Source of the DNA: Methylomonas sp. UP202
GTDB taxonomy: Bacteria; Pseudomonadota; Gammaproteobacteria; Methylococcales; Methylomonadaceae
DNA length: 64,000 nt
Direction of reading: 5' to 3'
NCBI RefSeq assembly: GCF_029910655.1
Contig: NZ_CP123897.1
Location: 124,001 to 188,000, forward strand
Below the pieces are notes generated by a model. It was not told where the DNA came from, searched no databases, and saw nothing but the letters and a program-made list of their open reading frames with translations. How positions within the stretch are numbered: the stretch's first letter is position 1; each line of letters opens with the position of its first letter. This document shows positions 51,638 to 60,854 of the stretch, one piece after another. Made by a program: the position numbers and the translations under genes.

Positions 51638-52933
51638 CTACAACAACAAGCGCCGAATATCCGCCAGATTGGCTTTCATCGCTTCCATGAAACGCGCGCC
51701 CTCGGCGCCGTCGATGACGCGGTGGTCGTAGGTGATGTCCAAGGGTAGCATCAGTTTCGGTTCGAATTCCTTTCCGTTCCAGACCGGTTGCACCTTGGAA
51801 CGAGTCACGCCCAGGATCGCGACTTCCGGGGCGTTGACGATGGGCGTGAACGCGGTGCCGCCGATGCCGCCTAGGCTGGAAATGGTCATGCAGCCGCCTT
51901 GCATATCGGCGGGTTTCAACTTGCCGAGTCTGGCCAGTTCGCTCATTTCGGCCAATTCGGTCGACAGTTGGAAAATGCCTTTCTTGTCGACGTCCCGTAT
52001 CACCGGCACCACCAAACCGTTCGGGGTATCGACGGCGATGCCGATATGGAAATATTTCTTGAAGTACAGCTTGTCGCCTTCCGGAGACAAGGAACTGTTG
52101 AACGCCGGATACTTTTGCATCGCCGCGACCAATGCCTTCATGATGAACACCAGGCCGGTCAGCTTGACGCCGTCCTTGCCTTGGCCGGCATTGACGGATT
52201 TGCGGAATTCTTCCATCTCGTCGATAGAAACTTCATCATGGTAAGTCACCAGCGGCAAGTTCAGCCAGACGCGGGTCAAGTTTTGGCCGGTCAGACGCTT
52301 GATTTTGCTCAACGGTTTTTCCTCGATTTCGCCGAACTGGCTGAAATCGACGGCCGGAATCGCTGGTATGCCGGCACCGCCGGTTGTCGCCGGCGCCGAG
52401 GTCATCGCTTGCTTGACGAAGTTTTTCACGTCGTCTTGCAGGATGCGTCCCTTGCGGCCGCTGCCGGCGGGAATTTTGCTTAAATCGACGCCGAGTTCGC
52501 GGGCGAACAAGCGCACGCTGGGCGTGGCGTGAGGTTTAAAGCCTTCGGCGCTGGCAACGACCGGGGCGGCAGGCGCTGGCGCCGGTTTAGCTGCTTCGGG
52601 TTTGGGCGCTTCGGCGACCGGAGCGGGAACGACTTCGGCGGGTTCCGCCGGGGCCGGCGCGGGCGCGGCCACTGCCGGCGCGGCAGCGGATTCGCCGACT
52701 TCGACGGTGGCGATCAGGCTGCCTTCGGCGACTTTGTCGCCCGGCTTGATATGCACGGCCTTGATGATGCCGGCCGCGCTGGATGGCAGGTCCATGGTCG
52801 CCTTGTCGGTTTCCATGACCGCCAGGGTTTGCTCGATGGCGACGACGTCGCCGGGCTGGACCAATACCTCAACGATGTCGATTTCCGGCACATTGCCGAC
52901 ATCGGGGACTTTTACTTCGATTAAAGAACTCAT
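51638..52933 (-). CDS. aceF: Pyruvate dehydrogenase E2, dihydrolipoamide acetyltransferase
   Basis: A 431-residue E2 core subunit. It has one N-terminal lipoyl domain with the lipoylated Lys44 in 'METDKATMDLP', an Ala/Pro/Glu-rich linker (~80-125), a peripheral subunit-binding domain ('HATPSVRLFARELGVDLSKIPAGSGRKGRILQDDV'), and the catalytic acetyltransferase domain ending with 'YDHRVIDGAEGARFMEAM' (catalytic His and Asp in D-H-R-x-x-D-G). E. coli E2 has three lipoyl domains; one is common elsewhere. It lies 25 bp after aceE. The lpd (E3) gene is not downstream; a toxin-antitoxin remnant and the Septu locus are there instead. Confidence 0.95.
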   Translation of the reverse strand: MSSLIEVKVPDVGNVPEIDIVEVLVQPGDVVAIEQTLAVMETDKATMDLPSSAAGIIKAVHIKPGDKVAEGSLIATVEVGESAAAPAVAAPAPAPAEPAEVVPAPVAEAPKPEAAKPAPAPAAPVVASAEGFKPHATPSVRLFARELGVDLSKIPAGSGRKGRILQDDVKNFVKQAMTSAPATTGGAGIPAIPAVDFSQFGEIEEKPLSKIKRLTGQNLTRVWLNLPLVTYHDEVSIDEMEEFRKSVNAGQGKDGVKLTGLVFIMKALVAAMQKYPAFNSSLSPEGDKLYFKKYFHIGIAVDTPNGLVVPVIRDVDKKGIFQLSTELAEMSELARLGKLKPADMQGGCMTISSLGGIGGTAFTPIVNAPEVAILGVTRSKVQPVWNGKEFEPKLMLPLDITYDHRVIDGAEGARFMEAMKANLADIRRLLL

Positions 52934-52958
52934 GTGTCGCTTTCCGTTAAATCAGCCG

Positions 52959-55631
52959 TTAAATCAACCAGGGCGCGGTGACGTTGGGATTGATATTGTA
53001 TTTGGCGATGGCCACCTCGACTTTCGCGGCGTCGAACTCGCCGGCCTGGGCCAGCGCGTGCAGCGCGGCGACGGCCACGTGGTAGCGGTCCACCTCGAAG
53101 AAACTGCGCAAATTGGCGCGGGTGTCGGACCGGCCGAAGCCGTCGGTACCCAAGACCGTGTAAGGTTGTTTGACCCAAGGCCGAATTTGTTCGGCAAAGG
53201 CGCGCATGTAGTCGGTCGCGGCGACGATAGGGCCTTTCGCGCCGCCCAGGCAATGTTCGATATGCGTGGTACGCGGCTTTTCGGTGGGATGCAGTCGATT
53301 CCAGCGCTCGCAGCTTTGGCCGTCGCGCGCCAGTTCGGTGAAACTGGGGCAACTCCACAAGTCGGCATCGACGCCCCAATCGTCGTGGAGTAATCCGGCG
53401 GCTTCGATGACCTCGATAAAGATCGTGCCGGAACCCAGCAGCTGCACGCGCGGCTTTTTGCTGTTCGGGCCTTTCTTGAACAAATACATGCCCTTCAGAA
53501 TATCGGCTTCCGAACCTTCGACCAACGCGGGTTGATCGTAGTTTTCGTTCATCAAGGTGATGTAGTAGAAAATGTCTTCCTGTTCGACGTACATGCGGCG
53601 CAAGCCGTCGTGGACGATCACGGCCAGTTCGCAGGCGAAGGTCGGATCGTAGGAATAGCAGTTCGGTACGGTCGCCGCCACCAAATGGCTGTGGCCGTCT
53701 TCGTGTTGCAAGCCTTCGCCGTTCAACGTAGTGCGACCGGCGGTGCCGCCCAGCAGGAAGCCGCGGGTGCGTTGATCGGCGGCGGCCCAGATCAAATCGG
53801 CGACGCGTTGGAAACCGAACATCGAGTAGTAAATGAAGAACGGAATCATCGGCACGCCGTGGGTCGAATAGGCGGTACCGGCCGCGATCCAGTCGCACAG
53901 ACCGCCGGCTTCGTTGATGCCTTCCTGCAACACTTGGCCGTGCTTGTCTTCCTTGTAGAACATCAGTTGTTCGGCGTCTTGCGGCGTGTAAAGCTGGCCG
54001 ACCTGCGACCAGATGCCCAATTGGCGGAACATGCCTTCCATGCCGAAGGTGCGGGATTCGTCGGGGACGATGGGCACGACCCGCTTGCCGATTTGCTTGT
54101 CCTTGACCAGGATGTTGAGGATACGGACGAAGGCCATCGTCGTTGAAATCTCGTGACCTTCGCCGGTGCCTTCCAGCAGGGCTTTGAAGGCCGGCAGAGC
54201 CGGAATTTCCAGCGGATAGGATTTCGGTCGCCGCGCGGGCAAATAGCCGCCCAGATCGACGCGGCGTTGCCGCAAATATTTGAGTTCTTCGGAATCTTCC
54301 GCGAAGCGGATATAGGGCAAATTGGGTAGTTCTTCGTCGCTGATCGGCAATTGGTAGCGGTCGCGGATGGCTTTGATCGATTCCAGGCTCATCTTCTTTT
54401 GCTGATGGCTGGTGTTTTGCGCCTGGCCGGAATCGCCCATGCCGTAGCCTTTGATGGTTTTGGCCAGAATCACGGTCGGCTGGCCTTGGTGGTTGGCCGC
54501 CGCGTTGTAGGCCGCGAAGACCTTGATCGGGTCGTGACCGCCGCGATTCAGTTCCCAGATATCGCGGTCGGTGTAATCCTTGACCAGTTCCTTGAGTTCC
54601 GGCGTATTGAAGAACTTCTCCCGGACATAGGCGCCGTCCTTGGATTTGAAAGTCTGGTAGTCGCCGTCGACGCATTCCATCATGCGCTTGACCACCAAGC
54701 CGTCCTTGTCGCGCGCCAGGATGGCGTCCCAGCGCCGGCCCCAGATGACTTTAATGACGTTCCAGTTGGCGCCGCGGAAGTTGCCTTCCAATTCCTGAAT
54801 GATCTTGCCGTTGCCGCGTACCGGGCCGTCCAGACGTTGCAGGTTGCAGTTGACGACGAAAATCAGGTTGTCCAGTTTTTCGCGGCCGGCCATGCCGATC
54901 GCGCCCAGGGTTTCCGGTTCGTCGGTCTCGCCGTCGCCGAGGAAGGCCCACACTTTGCGGCCGTCGGTATTGGTCATGCCGCGATCCTGCATGTAGCGCA
55001 TGAAGCGGGCTTGGTAAATCGCCATGATCGGCCCCAGGCCCATCGACACGGTCGGAAATTGCCAGAATTCCGGCATCAGCCAAGGATGAGGATAGGACGA
55101 CAAGCCGTTGCCGCCGACTTCCTGGCGGAAATTGTCCATTTGCGCCTCGCTCAAGCGCCCCAGCAAGAAGGCGTGGGCGTAGGTCCCTGGCGCCGAATGG
55201 CCTTGCGAGAAAATCAGGTCGCCGCCGTGCTTGTCCGAAGCGGCGTTCCAGAAATGGTTTTGGCCGACGTCGTACAAGGTAATCGCCGACGCGAAGCTGG
55301 CGATATGGCCGCCGACATTGGTGTATTTGTTGGCGCGCAACACCATCATCATCGCGTTCCAGCGCACGTAGGAGCGGACGGTGCGTTCGATATCGGTGTT
55401 GCCGGGATACTTCGGCTGCTTATCGACCGGGATCGTGTTGATGTAGGGGGTGTTGGCGGAGAAGGGTATATCCAGACCGGATTGCCTGGCGGTTTCAAGC
55501 AGGGTTTCGATCAGGTAGCTGGCGCGGTCGCTGCCTTCCTTTTCGATGACCGCCTGTAGCGCCTCCATCCATTCCTGAGTTTCTGCGGGATCGATATCGT
55601 GTTTGCCGGCAATGTCGGTATTGTTGGTCAT
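52959..55631 (-). CDS. aceE: Pyruvate dehydrogenase E1 component, homodimeric type
   Basis: An 890-residue thiamine diphosphate enzyme that decarboxylates pyruvate and acetylates E2 lipoate. The TPP motif is 'VWAFLGDGETDEPETLGAIGMAGREKLDNLIFVVNCNLQ' (G-D-G-E ... N-C-N). Other markers are 'HFWNAASDKHGGDLIFSQGHSAPGTYA' and 'EQLMFYKEDKHGQVLQEGINEAGG'. Length matches E. coli AceE (887). I start it at the ATG at 55631 ('MTNNTDIAGKHDIDPAETQEW'); the frame is open a further 79 codons with no family similarity. Operon with aceF. Confidence 0.96.
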   Translation of the reverse strand: MTNNTDIAGKHDIDPAETQEWMEALQAVIEKEGSDRASYLIETLLETARQSGLDIPFSANTPYINTIPVDKQPKYPGNTDIERTVRSYVRWNAMMMVLRANKYTNVGGHIASFASAITLYDVGQNHFWNAASDKHGGDLIFSQGHSAPGTYAHAFLLGRLSEAQMDNFRQEVGGNGLSSYPHPWLMPEFWQFPTVSMGLGPIMAIYQARFMRYMQDRGMTNTDGRKVWAFLGDGETDEPETLGAIGMAGREKLDNLIFVVNCNLQRLDGPVRGNGKIIQELEGNFRGANWNVIKVIWGRRWDAILARDKDGLVVKRMMECVDGDYQTFKSKDGAYVREKFFNTPELKELVKDYTDRDIWELNRGGHDPIKVFAAYNAAANHQGQPTVILAKTIKGYGMGDSGQAQNTSHQQKKMSLESIKAIRDRYQLPISDEELPNLPYIRFAEDSEELKYLRQRRVDLGGYLPARRPKSYPLEIPALPAFKALLEGTGEGHEISTTMAFVRILNILVKDKQIGKRVVPIVPDESRTFGMEGMFRQLGIWSQVGQLYTPQDAEQLMFYKEDKHGQVLQEGINEAGGLCDWIAAGTAYSTHGVPMIPFFIYYSMFGFQRVADLIWAAADQRTRGFLLGGTAGRTTLNGEGLQHEDGHSHLVAATVPNCYSYDPTFACELAVIVHDGLRRMYVEQEDIFYYITLMNENYDQPALVEGSEADILKGMYLFKKGPNSKKPRVQLLGSGTIFIEVIEAAGLLHDDWGVDADLWSCPSFTELARDGQSCERWNRLHPTEKPRTTHIEHCLGGAKGPIVAATDYMRAFAEQIRPWVKQPYTVLGTDGFGRSDTRANLRSFFEVDRYHVAVAALHALAQAGEFDAAKVEVAIAKYNINPNVTAPWLI

Positions 55632-55893
55632 TTCGGAACCTGGAATAACGTGGGATGAGCTTAAAAAGGATACCCGAAATGGTCGGCGCAAGCATGTTTT
55701 TTTGGGAGGCTTTCGGCCAATTTGTTGGCTTTGCGCCGCGATCGAAAAATCGCAATCGGCGGCGGCTTGCCGCTTGCGGACCGATACCGAACATTCCGTA
55801 TCGTAAAGAGACGAGTTTCCCATTCGTCCAGTGGCCTGCCGAGCGTGGATCGCGTAGAATTGGACCATCCTTTTTAGTCATGGGTAAGTCCTT

Positions 55894-56535
55894 ATGCAGA
55901 CCACGTTATCCAAACTCTTCGCCTTGCTGGGAATGGCCTTCGCCGCTTCTCACGCGAATGCCACCACGGTTACCTACACTCCACCCAACCAGGTTACCTA
56001 CACCTCTGAAGTCTTCTCGCCAAGCAATACCGCCAGAACCTTCGACTTCGAAATTCCAGAAGCCGTCATCGCCACCTTCATTGATGGCGTGTTCACGATC
56101 AGCGCCACCGGCGATTACACGATCGACGCCGCCAACGAATCGGTCAACGCCGTCGTGCTCGACAGCTACGTCCCCGGCGACGATTACTATCTTTACGATT
56201 GGGATGCGCGGCCGCAAACCGGCTACGGCACGGCCACCGAATTGGGCGCCGAGGGCGGCGACATTTCCTGGGTACGTTGGACCAGAAGTTTCGATATTAG
56301 CGGCGACGACATCGTTAACTGGACTCAGGACGGTCGGGTCGTGATTCGATTGACCTTGTCCGATGGGGTCGATCTGGATTTGTTCAACAGCGGCTTGTCC
56401 GACCAATTTCCTCCATCCTTGCAAGCGACGCTGACTTATTCGGTGGCCGCGGTACCTCTGCCGGCCGCGACTTGGCTGTTTACGACCGGCTTGCTCGGTG
56501 TGTTGGGCGTTGGCGGACGCCGGCATTTGATTTAG
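55894..56535 (+). CDS. VPLPA-CTERM sorting-domain exported protein
   Basis: A 213-residue secreted protein: a signal peptide ('KLFALLGMAFAASHANA'), a beta-rich body with many Asp, Thr and Gly, and a C-terminal sorting signal 'VPLPAATWLFTTGLLGVLGVGGRRH' (V-P-L-P-A-x-x-W-L-F motif, hydrophobic helix, basic end). Such proteins are processed by an exosortase in bacteria that make exopolysaccharide; no exosortase is in the window. The body 'TYTSEVFSPSNTARTFDFEIPEA' has no catalytic motif. Mono-cistronic, convergent with the adhesin gene across a strong terminator. Confidence 0.88.
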   Translation: MQTTLSKLFALLGMAFAASHANATTVTYTPPNQVTYTSEVFSPSNTARTFDFEIPEAVIATFIDGVFTISATGDYTIDAANESVNAVVLDSYVPGDDYYLYDWDARPQTGYGTATELGAEGGDISWVRWTRSFDISGDDIVNWTQDGRVVIRLTLSDGVDLDLFNSGLSDQFPPSLQATLTYSVAAVPLPAATWLFTTGLLGVLGVGGRRHLI

Positions 56536-56551
56536 CGTTACGCTGTCAGCA

Positions 56552-56579
56552 AAAAAAACCGGCGCGAGCCGGTTTTTTT
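56552..56579. terminator. Bidirectional rho-independent terminator
   Basis: AAAAAAACCGGC and GCCGGTTTTTTT around a GCGA loop, between the VPLPA-CTERM gene and the convergent adhesin gene. The A and T runs make it work on both strands. Confidence 0.95.
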
Positions 56580-56598
56580 ATGTCTGGAGATTTCGATT

Positions 56599-59049
56599 TT
56601 ACGGCGTGGACAGCGCGTGCAAGCTATCGGGGTGTTCCAATACGCTGGCCGGGGTTTGCAATTGTGTCGTCAGCAAGGCCCCGGTGTCGACGGTAAAGCT
56701 GCCGGTCACGCTGTCGCCGTCGCCATCGGTCGCGGTAAAACCGAATTTCAAATCGAGCTGCTGGGTGTTGGGCAAATTCAGGTATTTCAGACCGCCAACC
56801 TCGAAACCGCCGGAGATCACCTGAATCTTCAGCGTATCGTAACCGCCGTCCACGGTGATCGCCGGCGCGTAATCGCCGCCGGCTGTCGCGGTAAAACTCA
56901 CAGTCTTACTACCGACCACGGCGCCGTCGCGATAGGCGGTCCAGCGAAACGCATCGGCGCCGCTATTGGTGTTGAATTCCTGCAACTGTACCGAATTCAC
57001 CAATTGTTTGACGGATACATCGAAGTTATCGACCGTTCCGAACTGGTAGGTAATCGATTCGCCCTTGTCCAGGCTGGCATTGCCTATCCCGATGTGACCG
57101 TTGGCGACATTAAGGTCGCTGCCCGTCACCAGCAGAGAATTGCCGACCGCCACTTGTCCGGCGGGCCCGGTGCTGGTGGTGCCGAAGCCGAGCGTCACGC
57201 TATCGGCCGGGGGCAGATCCAGTACTTGGTAGAGCGTTAGCGTGTAATCGCCGATTGCGGAGTCGTTTTGCGTCGGCGTCAACGTAAACACCATCCGGTC
57301 GCTGGCATCCAATCCCTGAGGGCCTTTGTCGATGAAGGCGTAGAGTTCGTCCAAGCCGTCCCCGTTGGTGTCGGCAACCGCGAAGCTGACCGCGTCGGCG
57401 TCCGACGTCAATTGCCAGGGCGCGCCGTTAGCGGAAATTTCGGGCAGGTTCAGCGTAACACTGCCCAAGCCGTCGAATCCCAAGTCGTAATCGATCAACT
57501 GCGTTAACGCTTCGCCGACGGAATCTTTCAGTTGACCGTTGGCATTGGTGACGGTGGGGCCGTCGTCGTAAACCGTTACGGTAAAATCGGTATTCGCGCT
57601 ACTGCCATCGGCGGCGGTCAAGCTTGCCGAGATGTCGAATGCCAGCGGGTTGCCGCTGCCGGTGTGGGTCAACGGTTGCAGCAGAGTAAATTGATAGGTG
57701 CCGTTCTCGACCTTCACGGTGTAATGGCCGCCATCATCGGTCAATGTCTGCGTCGCCGGGTTCCAAGTGGCGCCGACGGCGGCCAACGTGACCGAAGCCG
57801 GCGCCGCGCCGTCTATCGTCAATGCTGCTGTCACGGATCGGTCGGCGTCGCTTTCGTCGACAGCCGAATCGAGCGCGGTGACCGCCGGGGCGTAATCGAC
57901 GCTGACCGTGGCCGGCTCCGAACGCAAACCCAGATTATCGGCGATGGTGTATTGAATTGGGGTCGGGTCGCCGATGAAGCCGGCGACCGGCGTAAACGTG
58001 ATGGTGCCGGACTCGAGGTCGACGCTCCAGGTGCCCTGGCCCGCGACCACTAGCGCTTGGCCCGGCGCCGACGTGCCGACAATCTGAATACTGGTCGGAT
58101 CGACGCTACCGTCCGGGTCGCTGTCGTTGCTCAATACCTTTAATGTCGCGGCGTTGCCTGGAACTAGGCCGGAGATGCCGTCGTCGCCGGCCGCCGGCGG
58201 TAGGTTGTAGTCGATACTGACCGTGGCTGGATCGGAACGTAGGCCGAGATTGTCCGCGACGGTATATTGGATCGGGCTCGGATCGCCGACGAAGTCGGCG
58301 GCGGGGGTAAACGTGATCGCACCGCTGACGGGGTCCACACTCCACACGCCCTCCCCGGCCACCGTTAGTGACTGTCCGGGCGCGGCGGTGCCGACGATTT
58401 GCACGCTGGTCGGGTCCAGGCTGCCGTCCGGGTCGCTATCGTTGCCAAGCACGTCCAAGGTGACCGGCGTGCCGGCCGGCAATCCGCTCGAGCCGTCGTC
58501 GACCGCGATCGGCGGTTGGTTGAGCCCGCCGTCCGCGGTTGCAGGCAGGCGGCGCGGATCGAGTAGCAGGACTTGCGGGGCGATGTCGTTGAACGCCACG
58601 ACCGGGCCTATCGTATCGAAGCCGTTGTTGACCGGCGCGACCGGATTTAAATAATCGATGCTGACGATGCCGTGGCCTTCATTGCCGCCGCCGGGTCCGC
58701 CGCCGGCCGCCGGTGCGCCGGCCGCGGTGGGATCGGCAACCTTGGTCGGATCTTGGCCGGCCAACAACGCGGCCTGAATGTCTTCTACGCTAGGGCCGCT
58801 GGCTTGGGCCTGGCCGTTGCCGGTTATATCGCCACCATCCGGCAATGCGTCGCCAAGCGCCATTCGGTCGTTACCGCCCATGTCCAGACTGCCGCCGCCA
58901 TCCAATGCAACCACCAGGCTGGCGCCGTCGGCGGTCTCCAAGATGTCCGTCGCCTCGATGCGGTCGCCCACCTGCAGTATGCGCCGGCCGCCGTCGGCGG
59001 AAAGCGCGGTAACGGTGCCGGTGACGACAGTAACGGTTCCTACGGCCAT
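56599..59049 (-). CDS. Short LapA-like adhesin with retention module, TAAG site and CshA-type repeats
   Basis: An 816-residue Asp/Gly/Thr-rich surface protein. The N-terminal ~85 residues match the retention module of LapA-type adhesins ('VTVVTGTVTALSADGGRRILQVGDRI', 'ILETADGASLVVALDGGGSLDMGGND'). T-A-A-G at residues 108-111 is exactly where LapG cuts LapA-type proteins, before a Gly/Pro linker. Two ~105-residue CshA-like fibril repeats follow (176-281 and 283-387), then larger beta domains ('DYDLGFDGLGSVTLNLPEIS' and 'DKGESITYQFGTVDNFDVSV'). The end 'DGDGDSVTGSFTVDTG' plus ~25 residues shows no RTX nonapeptides. LapA proteins are usually several thousand residues, so this is a mini-adhesin or shortened form. 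Confidence 0.85.
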   Translation of the reverse strand: MAVGTVTVVTGTVTALSADGGRRILQVGDRIEATDILETADGASLVVALDGGGSLDMGGNDRMALGDALPDGGDITGNGQAQASGPSVEDIQAALLAGQDPTKVADPTAAGAPAAGGGPGGGNEGHGIVSIDYLNPVAPVNNGFDTIGPVVAFNDIAPQVLLLDPRRLPATADGGLNQPPIAVDDGSSGLPAGTPVTLDVLGNDSDPDGSLDPTSVQIVGTAAPGQSLTVAGEGVWSVDPVSGAITFTPAADFVGDPSPIQYTVADNLGLRSDPATVSIDYNLPPAAGDDGISGLVPGNAATLKVLSNDSDPDGSVDPTSIQIVGTSAPGQALVVAGQGTWSVDLESGTITFTPVAGFIGDPTPIQYTIADNLGLRSEPATVSVDYAPAVTALDSAVDESDADRSVTAALTIDGAAPASVTLAAVGATWNPATQTLTDDGGHYTVKVENGTYQFTLLQPLTHTGSGNPLAFDISASLTAADGSSANTDFTVTVYDDGPTVTNANGQLKDSVGEALTQLIDYDLGFDGLGSVTLNLPEISANGAPWQLTSDADAVSFAVADTNGDGLDELYAFIDKGPQGLDASDRMVFTLTPTQNDSAIGDYTLTLYQVLDLPPADSVTLGFGTTSTGPAGQVAVGNSLLVTGSDLNVANGHIGIGNASLDKGESITYQFGTVDNFDVSVKQLVNSVQLQEFNTNSGADAFRWTAYRDGAVVGSKTVSFTATAGGDYAPAITVDGGYDTLKIQVISGGFEVGGLKYLNLPNTQQLDLKFGFTATDGDGDSVTGSFTVDTGALLTTQLQTPASVLEHPDSLHALSTP
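57889..58524 (-). repeat. Tandem pair of ~105-codon fibril repeats inside the adhesin gene
   Basis: Two in-frame copies at 58207-58524 and 57889-58203. Shared protein blocks are 'NDSDPDGS', 'DPTS(V/I)QIVGT', 'G(E/Q)G(V/T)WSVD', '(I/V)GDP(S/T)PIQYT(V/I)ADNLGLRS(D/E)PATVS(I/V)DY'. This is the CshA-type fibril repeat pattern. The copies differ at many positions, so the duplication is not recent. Confidence 0.85.
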
Positions 59050-59135
59050 GAGAGCTCCTTTGAATGCCTCAGCGAAAAATCAAGCGACAATGATAAGCCA
59101 TGTCGGGTTACGCGCCAGTGTCACGACGCCGAAAA

Positions 59136-60749
59136 TTACGAACTACACGAGAGCATCGAACAACCGGCGCGTTCCTTGGCCCAATCCGGCCGCTTCGCGG
59201 CGAACCGATCGCGCTCGGGTTGCTCGGCATACGGCGCGCGCAATAAATCCAGCAACTCCCAAACCAGGCTGAAATCGCCTTGTTCGGCCAGATCGATGGC
59301 TTGTTGGGCCAAATAATTGCGCAACACGTATTTGGGATTGACCCGATTCATGATTTCGCGGCGCTCGCTTTGCGGCAGGCCGTCGCTTAACAGCCTTTTC
59401 CGATAATCGCCGAACCAGCGCTCGGCCATTTCGACGACGGCTTCGCTCAAGGTCTCGTAACTGTTTCGTTGCAACAGCTCGATAAATTCGGCATTGGCTT
59501 GCTCGTCGGCCGATCCGGCGATATCGACATCGGCCAGTTGCCGGAAGAACAGCGTCATGTCGGTTTCGGCATTCTGCAACAACTTCAACACGCGATGGGT
59601 CAGGGCCTCGTCGCCGGCATCGGCATCGAATGCCGACAGGCCGAGTTTGGCGGCCAGCGTCGCCTGCCATTGCCGGTCGAATGTGTCGGTAAAGCTTTGC
59701 AGGGCCTGCTGCAAACCCTCGGCGCGCTTAACCAGCGGATACAAGGCGTTGGCCAGTTGCACCAGATTCCAATAGGCGATTTTGGGTTGGTTGCCGTAAC
59801 GGTAGCGGCGGCCTTGGGCATCGGTGGTGTTGGGCGTCCAGTCCGGATCGTAGTTTTCCAGCCAGCCGTAGGGGCCGTAATCGATGGTCAAGCCCAGAAT
59901 CGACATGTTGTCGGTATTCATCACGCCGTGGACGAAGCCGACCCGTTGCCAATGCACCACCATATCGGCGGTTTTCCGGCAGACTTCGGCGAACCATTGC
60001 AGGTAAACGGCGGTACACGGTTCGCCCAATTCCGGAAAGTCGTTGCGTATCGTGTAGTCCACCAAGGCTTTCAGCGACTCCAGGTCGTCGCGGGCGGTGA
60101 ATAATTGGAAGTTGCCGAAACGGACGAAGGACGGCGCGACCCGGCACACAATCGCGCCCGGTTCCAATTGCGGATTACCGTCGTAAAACATGTCGCGCAC
60201 CACGGTTTCGCCGGTCAAAACCACGCTGAGCGCGCGGGTGGTCGGTACGCCGAGATGGTGCATCGCCTCGCTGCACAAAAATTCCCGAATCGACGAGCGC
60301 AATACCGCCAGGCCGTCGGCGCTACGCGAATACGGGGTCAGGCCGGCGCCCTTCAATTGCAGGGTTTGCCGCGAGCCGTCCGGGCAGATCACTTCGCCGA
60401 GATTGATGGCGCGGCCGTCGCCCAGTTGTCCGGCCCAATGCCCGAACTGGTGACCGCCGTATCCCATCGCGAACGGCTCCATCCCGTCCGCCAGCCGGTT
60501 GCCGGCGAAGACTTGGCAAAAATCGTCGGAGCGACAGACCTCCTCGGCAATGCCCAGTTCCTCGGCCAGGTCGGCGGCGTAGGCCACTAGTCGCGGGTTC
60601 TTGACCCTGCTGGGTGTGACTTTCGAATAACAGGACGCATACACTTGGCGGCGAAAATTGTCGGGTTCCGGGTCGCCCGGCAACTCGCGGACGAATCGGT
60701 TGTCGAAGCGCAGGCTATCGAGGGGGAGGCTATCGGCTGAGGCTGGCAT
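59136..60749 (-). CDS. selO: Protein adenylyltransferase SelO (YdiU family)
   Basis: A 537-residue pseudokinase-fold enzyme that transfers AMP to proteins. Typical text: 'FRRQVYASCYSKVTPSRVKNPRLV', 'AMGYGGHQFGHWAGQLGDGRAINLGEV', 'LQLKGAGLTPYSRSADGLAVLRSSIREFLCSEAMHHLGVPTTRALSVV', and 'FVHGVMNTDNMSILGLTIDYGPYGWLENYDP', the inverted active site with metal-binding Asn and Asp. The C-terminus ends S-C-S-S: Cys where animal SelO has selenocysteine. Length is typical for the bacterial family. Confidence 0.94.
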   Translation of the reverse strand: MPASADSLPLDSLRFDNRFVRELPGDPEPDNFRRQVYASCYSKVTPSRVKNPRLVAYAADLAEELGIAEEVCRSDDFCQVFAGNRLADGMEPFAMGYGGHQFGHWAGQLGDGRAINLGEVICPDGSRQTLQLKGAGLTPYSRSADGLAVLRSSIREFLCSEAMHHLGVPTTRALSVVLTGETVVRDMFYDGNPQLEPGAIVCRVAPSFVRFGNFQLFTARDDLESLKALVDYTIRNDFPELGEPCTAVYLQWFAEVCRKTADMVVHWQRVGFVHGVMNTDNMSILGLTIDYGPYGWLENYDPDWTPNTTDAQGRRYRYGNQPKIAYWNLVQLANALYPLVKRAEGLQQALQSFTDTFDRQWQATLAAKLGLSAFDADAGDEALTHRVLKLLQNAETDMTLFFRQLADVDIAGSADEQANAEFIELLQRNSYETLSEAVVEMAERWFGDYRKRLLSDGLPQSERREIMNRVNPKYVLRNYLAQQAIDLAEQGDFSLVWELLDLLRAPYAEQPERDRFAAKRPDWAKERAGCSMLSCSS

Positions 60750-60854
60750 GGTAATCGACTCACGGGCTAAAAATTACGAATCGTTGCGCGAACCGGCTAA
60801 GATACGCGGCGTTCCGCTACTTATATCAATCAATTTCCCTATCAGGCAATGCTT

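Noticed and set aside
52930-54675. 581-codon frame on the minus strand overlapping aceE
   Set aside because: A shifted-frame shadow of aceE, rich in Arg and Gly, without domain motifs.
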